Below are positions 23,501 through 35,444 of a stretch of DNA of 64,000 bases, in pieces. The translations under genes were made by a program, and so were the position numbers. The first letter of the stretch is position 1. Each line of letters opens with the position of its first letter. The stretch is from Brachynemurus nebulosus. Lineage: Eukaryota; Arthropoda; Insecta; Neuroptera; Myrmeleontidae. The notes under the pieces are model-generated. The model did not search any database. It saw only the letters and a program-made list of their open reading frames with translations, and had not been told where the DNA came from. The stretch is from contig JAPWDM010000002.1 in assembly GCA_035578155.1 (NCBI GenBank), positions 37,000,437 through 37,064,436 on the forward strand. Direction: 5' to 3'.

Positions 23501-24455
23501 GCACATTCCAGACATACTCTTTGAGAACGAAACTATGTCAATCAATCAAAATGGCGGTGTAAGTGAAGATGGCGACGGATACATACTTACACAAGATGGC
23601 GTCTACCATTGTAAAGGTTGCAAAGAGCAATTTAAAGATAAAGAACAATGGCGCTCACATTATCGAATGCATTTATTCAAAAAACGATATTTCTGTGACG
23701 TCTGTACGCTATATTTTAAATATAGTTGGGATTTAAAGAGACACAAAATAAATATACATAATCATAAATATCTTGTTTTCATTTGTGACATTTGTGGAAG
23801 TGGTTATAGTACGAAAAAAACATTGGCCAAACATCGCCTGAAACATATGAATAATGGTTTTGTTTGTCGCCATTGTAATCAAGGTTTTCCAAAAAAATCT
23901 GAACTTCAATCCCATATTGACGAAGAACACGCCCTTTTCAATTCCTACTGTGATATTTGCCAAAAATCGTTTGCCAACAAATTCAACTATAAAATTCACT
24001 ATCAAATGTTTCATGATACCACATACGTGGCGCCATCTTTCACATGTGAAGTATGCGGTAAAATTTACAACACAAAAGGTTACCTGAAAAAACATTTACG
24101 TAGTCACGAGGGATTCCCATGTGACATATGCGGGAAAATTTTAACTACAAAAACAAGCCTAGAGGATCATTTACTCGTACACAGCGGTAAAAAACCAATC
24201 AGTTGTGATATATGTGGTAAATGTTTCAGTAAAAAACGTACGTTGAATGTGCACATGCGTCAACATACCGGGGAAAAACCGTATCAGTGTTGTGATTGCG
24301 GTAAACGATTCACGCAACGAACTAGTTTAGTAATACATACAAGATATCACACTGGTGAACGGCCATATCGTTGTAATTTGTGTAATAAAGGATTCATTAA
24401 TAAAACATTGTTAAATGCTCATAAAAAAAGTAACCATAAAATGGCGGTAGGATAG
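23501..24455 (+). CDS. ZF9: C2H2 zinc-finger 3'-terminal exon (10 fingers)
   Basis: 317 aa. Acceptor CTCCAATTCCAG ends at 23500. G23501 is left over, then CAC ATT CCA GAC (phase 2). It lies only 180 bp after the ZF8 stop. The linker (1-34) is acidic and Gly-rich and has no IKxE site, unlike most neighbours. Ten fingers run from about residue 35 to 310. Finger 7 ([10 protein letters not shown]) lacks the core Phe, as in ZF5. The last two fingers carry TGEKPY and TGERPY linkers. An ATG at 23535 could begin translation but would leave the same finger set. AATAAA at 24501-24506. Confidence 0.9.
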
Positions 24456-24618
24456 TTTTAAATTCAATTTTCTACTTAACAAATTTTTTTTTTGTTACCA
24501 AATAAATGTAATTTGTAATTGTATACAGTTAATAGATTGTTTTTTAAAAATAAAATATATTGTTAACATTCCTTTGTAAATAAATTCTTTTTAGAGACAA
24601 AAACTTGAAAAAAGAAGT

Positions 24619-24854
24619 GTGGTTTCACGAAGGCATAGCTTTGCAGCACTTGCAACAGCTTAGCACTGATATTTGTTGGTAGCTTTAATATTACGCTTAA
24701 TTAAATAAAAATTTTAAGCTAAGGAAACGGTGTGCCATGAAAGATTCTTTATTTAAGAATATTTCATGGCTTCCAAAAATATGTTGCTTTAAAACGCCAC
24801 TAACAGACGTTACTGCTAAGTTGCTGCAAATACGCTTTCTTTCCGTGGATTCAC
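24619..24854. mobile_element. Palindromic MITE-like element
   Basis: GTGGTTTCACGAAGGCATAG and the following 40 bp are matched in reverse complement at the right end. The centre is a short palindrome (TCTTTATTTAAGAATATT with flanking CATGAAAGA). Non-coding, target duplication not resolved. Confidence 0.5.
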
Positions 24855-25229
24855 CCGAATGTAAACTAGTTTCATCATTTTTACTAATAAAATTATTTAA
24901 TATTTTTTTATAAAAATATTTAATATAAATTAAGCTAAATTTTAATTGTTTGAATACTTTTCGAAAATGTTTGTATTCTGTGAATTAAAAACGATTCAAA
25001 ATTAAATTAGTATTACTGTAAAAATTGAAAGATTCATAGTATACAAGATACCCAATTGAAATAAATTGCTTTTGTGCAAAGTGTAAGGGTCCTTCCTCTC
25101 ACAGTGAATGGCGTAAGGCATAAAGAGTAACGTTTTCACGTCTTGCAGTTTTCTAGCTTAACCACTTATAATAATAATTTTTGAATTGTAATAAGCAATA
25201 CATTTTATCGCCATCTACATTTTATTTTG

Positions 25230-25331
<102 letters not shown>

Positions 25332-25815
25332 CAGATGTACATATTTCCAACAAAGCAATAAAATTTATTCCAATCTCAAATGTTTCATAACCCAGCTCTA
25401 TTAGGGACTATTTGATCCGCTATCTGACCATTATTATTATCATCACTATTATGAGTGGTTAAATTACAAGTTTAATATATATAGATGGCGTTACTCCTTA
25501 CTTCCTACGTTATTCTTTGTGAGAAGAACCTACTAATATATATTTGAAAATTTGATGTGTAATTGGTTTATCAATAAAGTGAATTATTGTTAAGTTTATT
25601 TATAGTGATTTATGTAGGAGAATTTTAATTATTTTGCTTTTTTTCTTTTCATAATAAAGTACACTAACTATAAAATTGTAATGTTTTCTTCTTTTTGTAT
25701 TCTATAGAATGATGTAAATGATTTTGTAAATATCATGAATAAAATATACCATACATGCCTTAAATTGGCATTTTTATTTTTTTTTTACAATTATAAAATT
25801 TTTCTTTATTTTCAG

Positions 25816-26749
25816 ATTATTTAATGTCAAAATTGAGGAAGACGAAGACACTAAATCGTTACTATCTAACGATATTTTTGTTAACCCTTTACAAACAAAC
25901 CCGTCTAGTGAAAATATTAAACGGCGCAAAAGGCGCAAAATAAAAAATTCCGATTTTCGAGCATTTATTTGTGAAATATGTTCGTACTCGTTTAAATTTA
26001 ATTATCAACTCAAAAATCACATGTTTGTACATGAGGAGAAACGTAATATTGAATGTGATTTTTGTATGAAAAAATTCCGTACGGTTGGCCAAATGAAAAC
26101 TCACAAAAAACGACATTTTCAAAAATTTGTCGTAACATGTGATCTATGTTCAAAAGGATATTATACCAGGCAAGAATTAGCGCGTCATATGAACGCTCAA
26201 CATGGCGCCAATGAACACAAGTGTGATTTTTGTGATCGATATTTTGTTACAAGTTATTCATTAAAGATGCATATGCGATTGCATACGGAAACGGATGAGA
26301 CGCGGGAACAACATCAATGTGATAAATGCGAGAAAACGTTCAAAGATAAAATTTATTTGAAACGACATTTAAAAATCCACGCGGGTGAAACCGCTGTAAT
26401 TTGTGATATCTGTGGCAAAGTTCTAAATTCGAAAAAAAGTTTGAGCGAACATTTAGATTTACACAGTGGCATTAAGTCACGATGTTGTAATGTTTGCGGT
26501 AAACGTTTTGTCAAACGTAACACGCTGATCATCCACCAACGCACTCATACCGGCGAAAAGCCGTACGAATGCAAGGAATGTGGAAAATGCTTTACACAAC
26601 GTAGTAGTCTCGCAATACATATTCGCTATCATACTGGTGAACGACCATATCAGTGTAATTTATGCAATATGAGTTTTGTTAGCCGCTATTTGCTCAATGC
26701 CCACCAAAAATCAAAAAATCAACATTCTGTTGTGACTAAAACAAAATAA
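25816..26749 (+). CDS. ZF10: C2H2 zinc-finger 3'-terminal exon (9 fingers)
   Basis: 310 aa. Acceptor TTTATTTTCAG ends at 25815, A25816 is left over, then TTA TTT AAT GTC (phase 2). Residues 1-49 are a linker with VKIEE and an acidic patch, then a strongly basic run (K-R-R-K-R-R-K) at about 38-46 that could be a nuclear localisation signal. Nine fingers follow from about residue 50. Short linkers resembling TGEKPY occur only before the last two. The last finger has six residues between its His ligands, wider than usual. The first ATG in frame (26021) is within finger 1, so the acceptor-based start is needed to keep that finger. Confidence 0.9.
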
Positions 26750-26782
26750 TAACTTAATTTCTAGTGAATAATCTTTATTTAA

Positions 26783-26937
26783 CACGTTCACTGTCACACA
26801 CCTGCTCAATTAAATTATAATGATATCATTGCCACACCTTAAACGTTATCCTGTGTGTGTATCCATGCTTCTACACAGATTTGTGTGTCCCTGTGTGGCT
26901 GGCATCGCCGGATCCGTGTATAGCAGCAGTGAACGTG
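26783..26937. mobile_element. TTAA-type MITE, family 1 (155 bp)
   Basis: Inverted ends CACGTTCACTG and CAGTGAACGTG with TTAA on both sides (26779-26782, 26938-26941), the target of piggyBac-type transposons. It fills most of the 247-bp space between ZF10 and ZF11. Related copies: 36481-37185 and 40922-41135. Confidence 0.8.
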
Positions 26938-26996
26938 TTAATTACGTTTGAGATGACCGCCAAAATTGACCTGGTTACGTTTTTCTTTTTTTTCAG

Positions 26997-27909
26997 AAAC
27001 GATATTAACAAACGCAAATCGGTGCCAAAGGATTATAACGAAAGGAAATTTGTATGTGAAATTTGTGCTAAACGTTTTATAACGCTCAAATATTTAATCT
27101 CTCATCGAGCACGTCATCGCCCACCAAAACATATATGTACCTACTGTCCGAAAAAGTTTCTCCATCCTTGTCAACTTAACGATCATATGAACACCCACAC
27201 AAAACAATGCCCCTATAAGTGTGATATATGCGATAAAGCCTTTACGTCAAAAGGTACGTTATATTCGCATAAGAAACGACATTTTCCACTGTACGATTAT
27301 AAATGTACCCATTGCGATAAAGAATTTTACACACCAGTGGAACTAAGAAAACACATTACGAGATGGCATGATACTCCCAAGTACACATGTCACATATGTG
27401 AAAAAAAATTGTATACTGAAAAAGATTTAAAGAGACATATACAATCACATGATCCAGAGGCAAAACGTTGCAAATTTCAATGTGACTTATGCCCCAAATC
27501 ATATGTTCACTTGTGTTCGTTAAAAATTCACAAAAAGTCAGCACACGATAAAGTTAGATATGCATGTTATGTATGTGGAAAAGCGATGACATCTTCTGAG
27601 TCGTTAAAAGATCACATCAATTCACATTTAGATATTCGCCCATACAGCTGCGACTTCTGTGACAAAAAATTCGTTCGACGTGAAGCAATGATCTTACACG
27701 TACGGACACACAGCGGTGACAAACCCTACAAGTGTACGCAATGTGATAAATCATTTACACAAAAAGGCCCCTTAACAATACATTTGCGAAATCATACCGG
27801 TGAAAAGCCGTACCATTGTCAATTGTGTGAGCAGAAGTTTGTCAGTAAACATTTACTGACAACACATCAACAAAAAAAGCACTCAGTTTTGTCTAAAACA
27901 AACAAGTAG
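26997..27909 (+). CDS. ZF11: C2H2 zinc-finger 3'-terminal exon (10 fingers)
   Basis: 303 aa. Acceptor TTTTTTTTCAG ends at 26996. A26997 is left over, then AAC GAT ATT AAC (phase 2). A longer frame opens at 26857, but its first 46 residues are read from the MITE 26783-26937, and the same wording (Y-P-C-F-Y-T) is found in another MITE copy at 40922-41135, so that start is rejected. The linker is only 16 residues, basic, with no IKxE site. Ten fingers run from about residue 17 to 296. The penultimate finger is FTQKGPLTIH, Lys-Gly replacing the usual Arg-Ser. AATAAA at 27962-27967. Confidence 0.9.
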
Positions 27910-28459
27910 TATTTATGAATTATTATTTTTTTTATAACTTATTTTTGTATCCGATTTTCAAAATAAACTTATTTTTATCATACTTCTAAAGTTGTTTCTT
28001 TAATTCATTTTAAGTTTACTTACCTAATAAAAATGATTAAGAATAAATTTTATTGAATTAAATAATTAATATTTGAAAAAAAATATGAAAATGTTTTCTT
28101 TGTCACTTTTTCACTAATTAAATAGATTACAAAATTACGAATCGATTTTCGAGTTTTACTTCGACCACAGGTAGTTACAACAAACCAAAAGAGTAAACAG
28201 ATCCAAAAATTTCACTTCAAATCATTTCAAATAACTTCGGTAACCTCAAGAGTTACAGGTAGTCAGAAATATATTTACGTTAAAACTATCGACTATAGTG
28301 CTAACCTAGCCAACAAGGGTACCAACATTCAGTGCCTAATCACTCCCTTTATTATTTTTAAGAATTTTATTTGATCTATTGAAAACAAACAAATGATAGT
28401 TTTAAAAACGGCGATATTTTGCTTAAAATTTATGCCTTAGCAGCACATTGTACTGCTAA

Positions 28460-30154
28460 GGCCCGATTCACACTACAATGCCGATACCGATACGCTTCCG
28501 CTCCAGTCTCGCTCCGATATAATTTTGTTGTGTTCACATTACAGTGCCCGTACCTACTCACTCTATTCACATAATGTGCCACTCTCACTCCGGTAAAAAT
28601 TTTTCTTCCATATTTTGAATAAACACCTTTGTGTTAGGAGAACATATTATAATACATACCTACATATGAATCGTCTAGTTTCAAAAACCTTTATAAAACA
28701 TTTTCAAAGAAAATGAAATAAGAGTGCCATATGGTTTAACTGTTATTGCTTTAACTAAATATGTATGTTATGGCTAATACGCATGAAATAGAAAATACCC
28801 GTATTAACCGGATAGTACGCGTATTATACGAATGTCATGGATAATACACGAATACACAAACGATTCTTCTATTAGCTAACACAAATCGGTTAGGACGCGT
28901 TGTATCCAAAACGTCTTGGTTTAAATGTTTGTTTTATCGACACACTCACAGTATTACATCATCCGTTAGAGAAATAACATGGCAACAATAACGGTAAATA
29001 TTAACGACCAAAATTTCTTCAAAAATAATTGAATAAAAAGTATAAAAACATTACACAAGAGATCGTATCTATTTATTTCACATTACGAAAACACAGACAT
29101 TTCGAGGTGTTCCTCTCCGATTTTGATAATACCCTGATATGTTATTCTTTGTCGAAATCTAAGAAACCCGTATTTTTTTATCTGCGGAAAACCTGTCTGA
29201 AGGAGTGAAATCGCCCTTCAAAAATTCGGGTAAAAGTTTAATTTTGCAAATATCTCGAAAATGGTAAGTAACCTCCACAAAATTGATAACAAAAAAAACC
29301 TTTAAAAGAATAGAAGAAAATAGAAAGAATAAGTTTTTTTTTTGCTCATTAACCCTATTTTTCGGGAAAATTTGAAAAATTTCGGAAAGACCGTTGTCCA
29401 ATAAGAAGGGAGAAATTTACCCCTCGCGTACCAGTTCCTATTTATTTTTGTTAGATTGCTATGAGTGAATTTAGTGATTTCAGCAAGTTGAAAATAATTT
29501 CAGCAAGTTCAGTTTGAAAAAAATATATAGGTATTATAGAACAGTATTTAAAAATACTACAAAAAAAATTTCGTGATTGCGCAAAGCCCCTAAGTCATTA
29601 AAAAAAATACACAAAAATATTTTTTTCTTTTTTAAGCATGAAGTAACCTTTTTAAAATTAAAAAAAAAATATACGTTACAAAAATATGTTCACAGATTCT
29701 ACAAAAAAAACTTTCGTTATTGTGTAAGGCAGGTAAGGTCTTTAAAAAAATACACAAAATTTTTTTCTCGCTGTTTTAATCATTCTAAGTCTTCTAAAAT
29801 ATTTCCTAATTGTCTCTCAGTGAGCTGTATTATATACATATATTATATTATCATAATATATACCTAGAATTAGATTAATTTGTATGAATAACGTTCAAAC
29901 CTTTAAATTTACTTATAATAGACTCCCCACAAATTTATTAACTAAAAGTTACAAAAATTGTGTAATACTAATAACCAAAAACCGTTGGTTATAACCGGAA
30001 CCCCTCGTATAAATCGAGTAGAAACCGGATGATTTCCGAAAATGTTTGAAGTACATCCATTTCGTCACATATTATTCGGCGTCCTTGGCTGATTCGCGAT
30101 TTAGCTGGCTAGTACGTACGCGTTATGGAAATTTTCGCATATTAGCCGTAATAT

Positions 30155-30230
<76 letters not shown>

Positions 30231-30613
30231 TGAAAAAAAAAAAAATTTTGAAAATGTCGTATTGGGGTTTTTGAAATTAGACGATTCATATCAATTAGTT
30301 AATGTATTGGCAAGACGTCGCGTCGTTGTGTTGCATCATGTTTTCCTAATACAATAATTTTCAAATAAATGAAGAAACGGACTAGAGTGGAATTAAAAAA
30401 GTGTTCACACTTTCGGTACAAGTCTGGTATCGCTCTAGTAACGCTCAGATAAAATATTACCTGAGTGGTATTGGTATTGGAGCGGGACTGGACCGCGACT
30501 GATATCGGAGCGATGATGTGAATACATTCATTGTTTCTTGTGTAAGAATATTTTATCGAATCGGGAGCGTAGCGATATCGTACCGAGAGCGGAGCATTAA
30601 TGTGAATCGGTCC
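28460..30613. mobile_element. Non-autonomous PIF/Harbinger-like element (2.15 kb)
   Basis: Ends GGCCCGATTCACACTA (left) and the complement of GGACCGATTCACATTA (right), flanked by TAA on both sides (28457-28459, 30614-30616). The subterminal regions carry many repeats of CGGAGCG, CGATACCG and similar words. No transposase was found. Short open frames at 29159-29867 are A/T-run artefacts. The 3-bp TAA target and GG...CC ends fit PIF/Harbinger. Confidence 0.7.
30157..30227. repeat. (AT)n microsatellite
   Basis: About 70 bp of alternating AT inside the Harbinger-like element. Confidence 0.95.
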
Positions 30614-30849
30614 TAATTGAAGTAAATAAACCGATCATTAAAATGAAAAACTGAAAAGTACATTATTACCTCCATTAACCGAAGGTAGTACATCTAGTGT
30701 GTATGTATATCTATATGGGTTAGATATAATTGTTCATGTTTTAACTTGTTAACAATAATAATTTTAATGTGACGATGCATTTGTAAACTTTATATTTTTG
30801 TACCTAAATTCGTTCATAAAATTGATTTGAATTAAAATATTAGTTATGA

Positions 30850-31447
30850 GGGATACAGGAGTTTGTCCTACGCGGCGTATAGCCGAATGAGTCATTTGAC
30901 CGAAACGACAAAAGTCCGAATAGTCATTTAGTCGAACTGTCATTTAACCGATGCGACAAAATACCGAAAAAGTTATAATTCCGAATGGTCAAATTACAGA
31001 AACGACATTTGACCGAATGGACATTAATCCGAAAAATAAATGCATATGCAGCTGTTTTAAACTTTTTATTTCGTTAAAATACTTAATGCATTTTACTATT
31101 GAATATAAAAAGAAACATAATAAATGTTAATATTTATAATGAAAGGCTTATAAATGTAACATTATAAAAATAATATTGACTTCAAAATTGAAATTTTAAA
31201 ATTATTTTCCTGTCCGTGGTTAATAAATTGCTTCATTACCAACAGCTGCATATGCATTTATTTTTCGGATTAATGTCCATTCGGTCAAATGTCGTTTCTG
31301 TAATTTGACCATTCGGAATTATAACTTTTTCGGTATTTTGTCGCATCGGTTAAATGACAGTTCGACTAAATGACTATTCGGACTTTTGTCGTTTCGGTAA
31401 AATGACTCATTCGGCTATACGTCGCGTAGGACAAACTCTTGTATCCC
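30850..31447. mobile_element. 598-bp hairpin transposon with 8-bp target duplication
   Basis: GGGATACAGGAGTTTGTCC at the left is matched by its near complement at the right. The arms remain complementary for about 200 bp around a loop of about 180 bp. The exact direct repeat AGTTATGA flanks both sides (30842-30849, 31448-31455). The arms consist of many short CCGAA-containing words (GTCATTTGACCGAA, GTCATTTAGTCGAA). No coding capacity. The 8-bp duplication and GGG...CCC ends suggest a MULE- or hAT-mobilised MITE. Confidence 0.8.
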
Positions 31448-31455
31448 AGTTATGA

Positions 31456-32216
31456 ATGCTACATCATTTAATGCTATTATTTACTCTGCCACTGTGACAC
31501 TGCTGTCCGGTTAACAAAGGTTCTACTGTAATTGCTAATGGATTTTACGAAGGTTGGTTTATTACGAAAAAAATTATGAAAACCCGTTGAAACCAACAAA
31601 AATTTAACAGATTTTAGAATTAAAGAAAATTCCGTTGAAGCTTTATGTTGATTATGAAGCCTTTTGTTAAGAAAAATTCATTTTTAGTTAATTAGTTAAT
31701 AAAAAATGATAATAAGTATCTAAAATTTGATATTAATCGATTTGAGCGTTACTTTATGGTATTCCATCTTTGTAAATAATAAATAAATATTTTAGTTCGC
31801 AAAAATATTTTTTTATTATTTATATCTAAAATTTGCATAATAAATAGGTTGATCTGTTCAAACATGTGTACAAAGTCTAAACTGATTAGGAAATGCGTTA
31901 TTGAAAAAAATTTCAAACTTCTCATCATTTTTCTCTTCCGTGAATCTCATCAATACTCATTACCAATTACAGTATTACAAAAGTTTTCAGTTTTCCCATC
32001 TTAATGGTGGGTTTATTAACATAATTAGAGAAAAAGCCCCTCGCTAAGTTATGCTTAACAGTCGTCTGTTTGTTTTCAGTTAATACGATGCTCCACTAAT
32101 TAATGTAGTAAAACTAGAATGAAAATGACGAAATCGATTAATTTATTTAGTTAATGGAAAGTGACCAAAAAAACGTTTTTACTATTTTTTATTAGTTTAT
32201 ATTTCATTACTTTCAG
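31456..32216. other. Interval before ZF12: nothing recognisable
   Basis: AT-rich, with the ZF12 acceptor tract at its right end. No N-terminal exon seen. Confidence 0.45.
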
Positions 32217-33039
32217 AGCAACTTTGAATTCGTTAGATGTGCGAAAATACTTTATTCACGAAGCCGCTCAAATGGGTCATAAGTGTCCCGTCTGTTTTAA
32301 AATATTGGCCACAAAAAAATCCGTTAAAGTTCACATGCAAACGCACAACAAAGAATACAATCACAAATGTGATGTTTGCTCGAAAGCGTTTAATCGACGA
32401 ATTCTTTTGATAGCTCATCGAAAACGACATTTTGATAATTACGTGGTTCATTGTTACGTCTGTTCGAAAGGTTTCCACACGAAACGGGAATTACATCAGC
32501 ACAACGCACGAAATCATAGTTTTAAAAATGTTTGCGACATATGCTTGAAGTCGTTTGAGACAGTCGAAAAACTGACACAGCATTCGTTCATGCACGCCAA
32601 TCGAAGTCACGAAACAAAATTCGAATGTGACATCTGTGGCAAAATTTATTTACATAAAAAAAGTTGGAAACGGCATATGGCGACACACTCCAAACAAACC
32701 TTCTATATCTGTGATGTTTGCGGAAAAAGTTTAGGTTCAAAACAAAGTTTGGACAATCATCTGCTATTTCATTTGGGCGTGAAACCGGTCCAGTGCAAAT
32801 ACTGTGATAAACGATTTGGAAAGAAAAGTTCTCTTGTATGTCACGAACGTGTTCACACCGGCAGTAAACCGTACGAGTGCACTCATTGTGGTAAAAATTA
32901 CCGACAACGCACTTCGCTTGTGATTCATATGCGATACCATACAGGGGAGCGGCCCTATAAGTGTGAATTGTGCGAGAAAGGATTTGTTAGTAAATATCTT
33001 CTAACAAGTCATCGAAGTAACAAACATCATTTAACCTGA
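32217..33039 (+). CDS. ZF12: C2H2 zinc-finger 3'-terminal exon (9 fingers)
   Basis: 273 aa, one of the shortest of the set. Acceptor TTCATTACTTTCAG ends at 32216. A32217 is left over, then GCA ACT TTG AAT (phase 2). The linker (1-19) has no IKxE site. Nine fingers run from about residue 20 to 271, with the stop three codons later. Finger order resembles ZF10 (the third finger of both is C-x-C-S-K-G-x-x-T-x-x-E-L). The linker before the penultimate finger is TGSKPY, and its helix is [14 protein letters not shown], lacking the usual core Phe. A small hairpin (AAAAAGTTTGTA with TACAAACTTTTTA, about 33087-33131) lies in the 3' UTR. Confidence 0.9.
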
Positions 33040-33372
33040 ATTGAAATCTTGTAAATTTTCATTTAATTTTGGCTACAGTGAATTTTAAAAAGTTTGTAGT
33101 TCTAAACACCTAAAGTTTACAAACTTTTTAGAACTCATTGTTAGAGAATTTTGTCATTGCACACCCCGCCGGTGTGTGCTTTGTTAACATCTAACGCTAG
33201 CCTCGAATTTTAACAATAGTCGTGGATAATTTCTCAAGAAATCAGCTTTCAGTGCAGCTTTTAGTAAAGATGTTTTGTTTTACTAAATGATACCATTTCC
33301 ACTTTTTCTAAGTATTCATTATGATAGAATTTTGCCTTTCGAAAGCAAAATGTGTCCCCATCTGTTGGTCAA

Positions 33373-33945
33373 TTCGCTAGAGTAAGGATATTGGTCCGCA
33401 CAAACGGGATGACCAGTTTTTTATAGCGGGTTCGAGCACACACTAGTCGTCAAAAGTATGGGGATACCTTAACAAGGGGGTGGGGGTGGGGGGTAGTGTC
33501 CACATTTTTGACACGACAGTGTACCACAATATTAAGTACAGTACCGTATCAAAAGCGTGAGCACCCCCTCCTTGGGTTAAGGTGTCCCTATACTTTTGAC
33601 GGCGTGGGGTGTGTGCTCGAATCCGATATAAAAAATTGGTCATCCCGTTTGTGCGGGCCAATGTCCTTACTCTAGTGAATACAGATACAGGATATCAATA
33701 AAGTCCAACAACGGTCAATTACTTCCAAATTTAATTGATCTTGAAAATTGACTTCGAGGGGGGGGGTGCCTATGCTTTTGACGCGGTACTGTAGTTAATC
33801 TTGTGGTACATTGTTGTGTCAAAAGTGTGCCCCCCCTGGGTTAAGATGTCCCCATAATTCTGACGACGTAGTGTATGCTAGAACCCGCTATAAAAAATTG
33901 GTCACCCCGTTTGTGCGGACTAATGTCCTCACTCTAGTGATAATA
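33373..33945. repeat. Hairpin element plus tandem duplicate of its right half
   Basis: Arm 33373-33470 (TAGAGTAAGGATATTGGTCC, GCACAAACGGGATGACCAG) is matched in reverse complement at about 33578-33676. The right arm and its 3' flank (ending TCCAAATTTAATTGA) are repeated at about 33835-34010. G- and C-runs mark the middle. Non-coding. Confidence 0.65.
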
Positions 33946-34523
33946 AATACCAGATATGAATGAAGTCCGACAACGGTTAATTACTTCCAAATTTAATTGA
34001 CCTTGAAATTGACCTCAGGGTTGACTTCAAGGTCACCATCAAGTGCATCATTTTGAACTCTACAACTTTGGACCTAAGCACTTTTTTCAGAAAATGTATC
34101 ATTTCAGAAATAATTAGCCATAATTGTTTCCACCGTCAGAGGTTGAGGAGTGTTTTCTACCCCTGAACAGTGTATTCAGCCGAAACAAAAAAACTCGTAT
34201 TTAATATTTTTTGATGCTTAATAAGTATGCTAAGTTTCATTCAAATCGGAAAGTGTCAGTTGGGTAGTGTTACTTGTCAGAACAGTTCTGATGTATGCTC
34301 TTGTTATCATCTTTGCAGTATCCTTTGTTCCTTAAATAGTTCATTACATAGTCACCATAATATTATAATTGAAATAAACTGTGATGATACATTTGTTTGA
34401 TGAGACCTTATATTTAAACAACTTTCGGGGTGTGCATTTTTAGTTTTATCAACGATTTAATTACGTTTTAACATACACACACGAAATAAAGTCTAAAACT
34501 GTATGTAGATATTTTTATTTCAG

Positions 34524-35295
34524 ACATTTTGGTGGGTCTTTACGCGCTGTGCAAACGGTGAAGTGTCATCCGAGTATTAAAACCGAATTTTATTTCAAAG
34601 AAAACACCAACAATTCTAGCGCGTATAAGTGCACTAAATGTAATTATCAAAGTAAATTTCGCAGCAACACCATAAAGCACGTAAATCGTGTACATCTTCA
34701 AATGTGGAAATATGATTGCGTCACGTGTAAAAAAGGATTCTATTCAAATCACGATTATCAGCAACATCTTCGAATTCACAATAACACAAAATATACATGC
34801 CACGTCTGCAGCAAAACCTATTTATATTCATATAATTTGCGTATCCACATGAAAGAGAAACACTCGGTAAGACAAGAGGAGACAAAAGCCTCATATGCAT
34901 GCGATCAATGTGAAAAAATTTACTCGTCACGTCAGCGATTACGAAGTCACAAAGTACATAATCACTATCAAAAATCACCTTGTTCTGTGTGCGGAAAATC
35001 AATCACACCAACTTATTTAAAGGATCATATGCGTTTACATTTACTACAAAAAGAGTTCAAATGCACCAAGTGTCAGAAAGCATTTTCAACGAGTCGATAC
35101 TTAAAGCAACATCTTGTTACACACGCCGACACGAAACCGTTCAAATGCAACGAATGCGGGAAAACGTTTACGCAACGCAGTTCATTAAAAATTCATACTC
35201 GTCTTCACACCGACTTTAAACCATACAAATGTCCACTGTGTACAAAAGCATTTATTATTAAAACATTACTTAATCGTCATTTGTTACAACACTGA
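34524..35295 (+). CDS. ZF13: C2H2 zinc-finger 3'-terminal exon (8 fingers)
   Basis: 256 aa. Acceptor TATTTTTATTTCAG ends at 34523. A34524 is left over, then CAT TTT GGT GGG (phase 2). The linker contains SIKTE. Eight fingers from about residue 33 reach the last residues, with the stop right after the last His. Finger 1 (YKCTKCNYQS) is of the type without the core Phe. Finger 5 (SPCSVCGKSI) has a short loop, with one residue fewer before its His pair. The penultimate helix is FTQRSSLKIH. Linkers are not TGEKPY-like except at the end (ADTKPF, TDFKPY). A run of 19 A follows in the 3' flank (35321-35339). Confidence 0.9.
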
Positions 35296-35444
35296 AGAAA
35301 TTATTTGTTTTTATTTTTGATAAAAAAAAAAAAAAAAAAATTCAAAAAATTACCAAAGCTGTAAAATTGATTATTATTAAAAATATAAACACAATTATTG
35401 TACAAATCAATTTTCCAATTATAACCTTTCTTTTTGCATTTCAG

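Noticed and set aside
26857..26996. N-terminal extension of ZF11 with an ATG at 26857
   Set aside because: Its wording comes from a TTAA-type MITE and crosses a strong splice acceptor; the exon starts at 26997.
33443..33661. 72-codon minus-strand frame
   Set aside because: Lies within the hairpin element 33373-33676 and reflects its G/C-runs.
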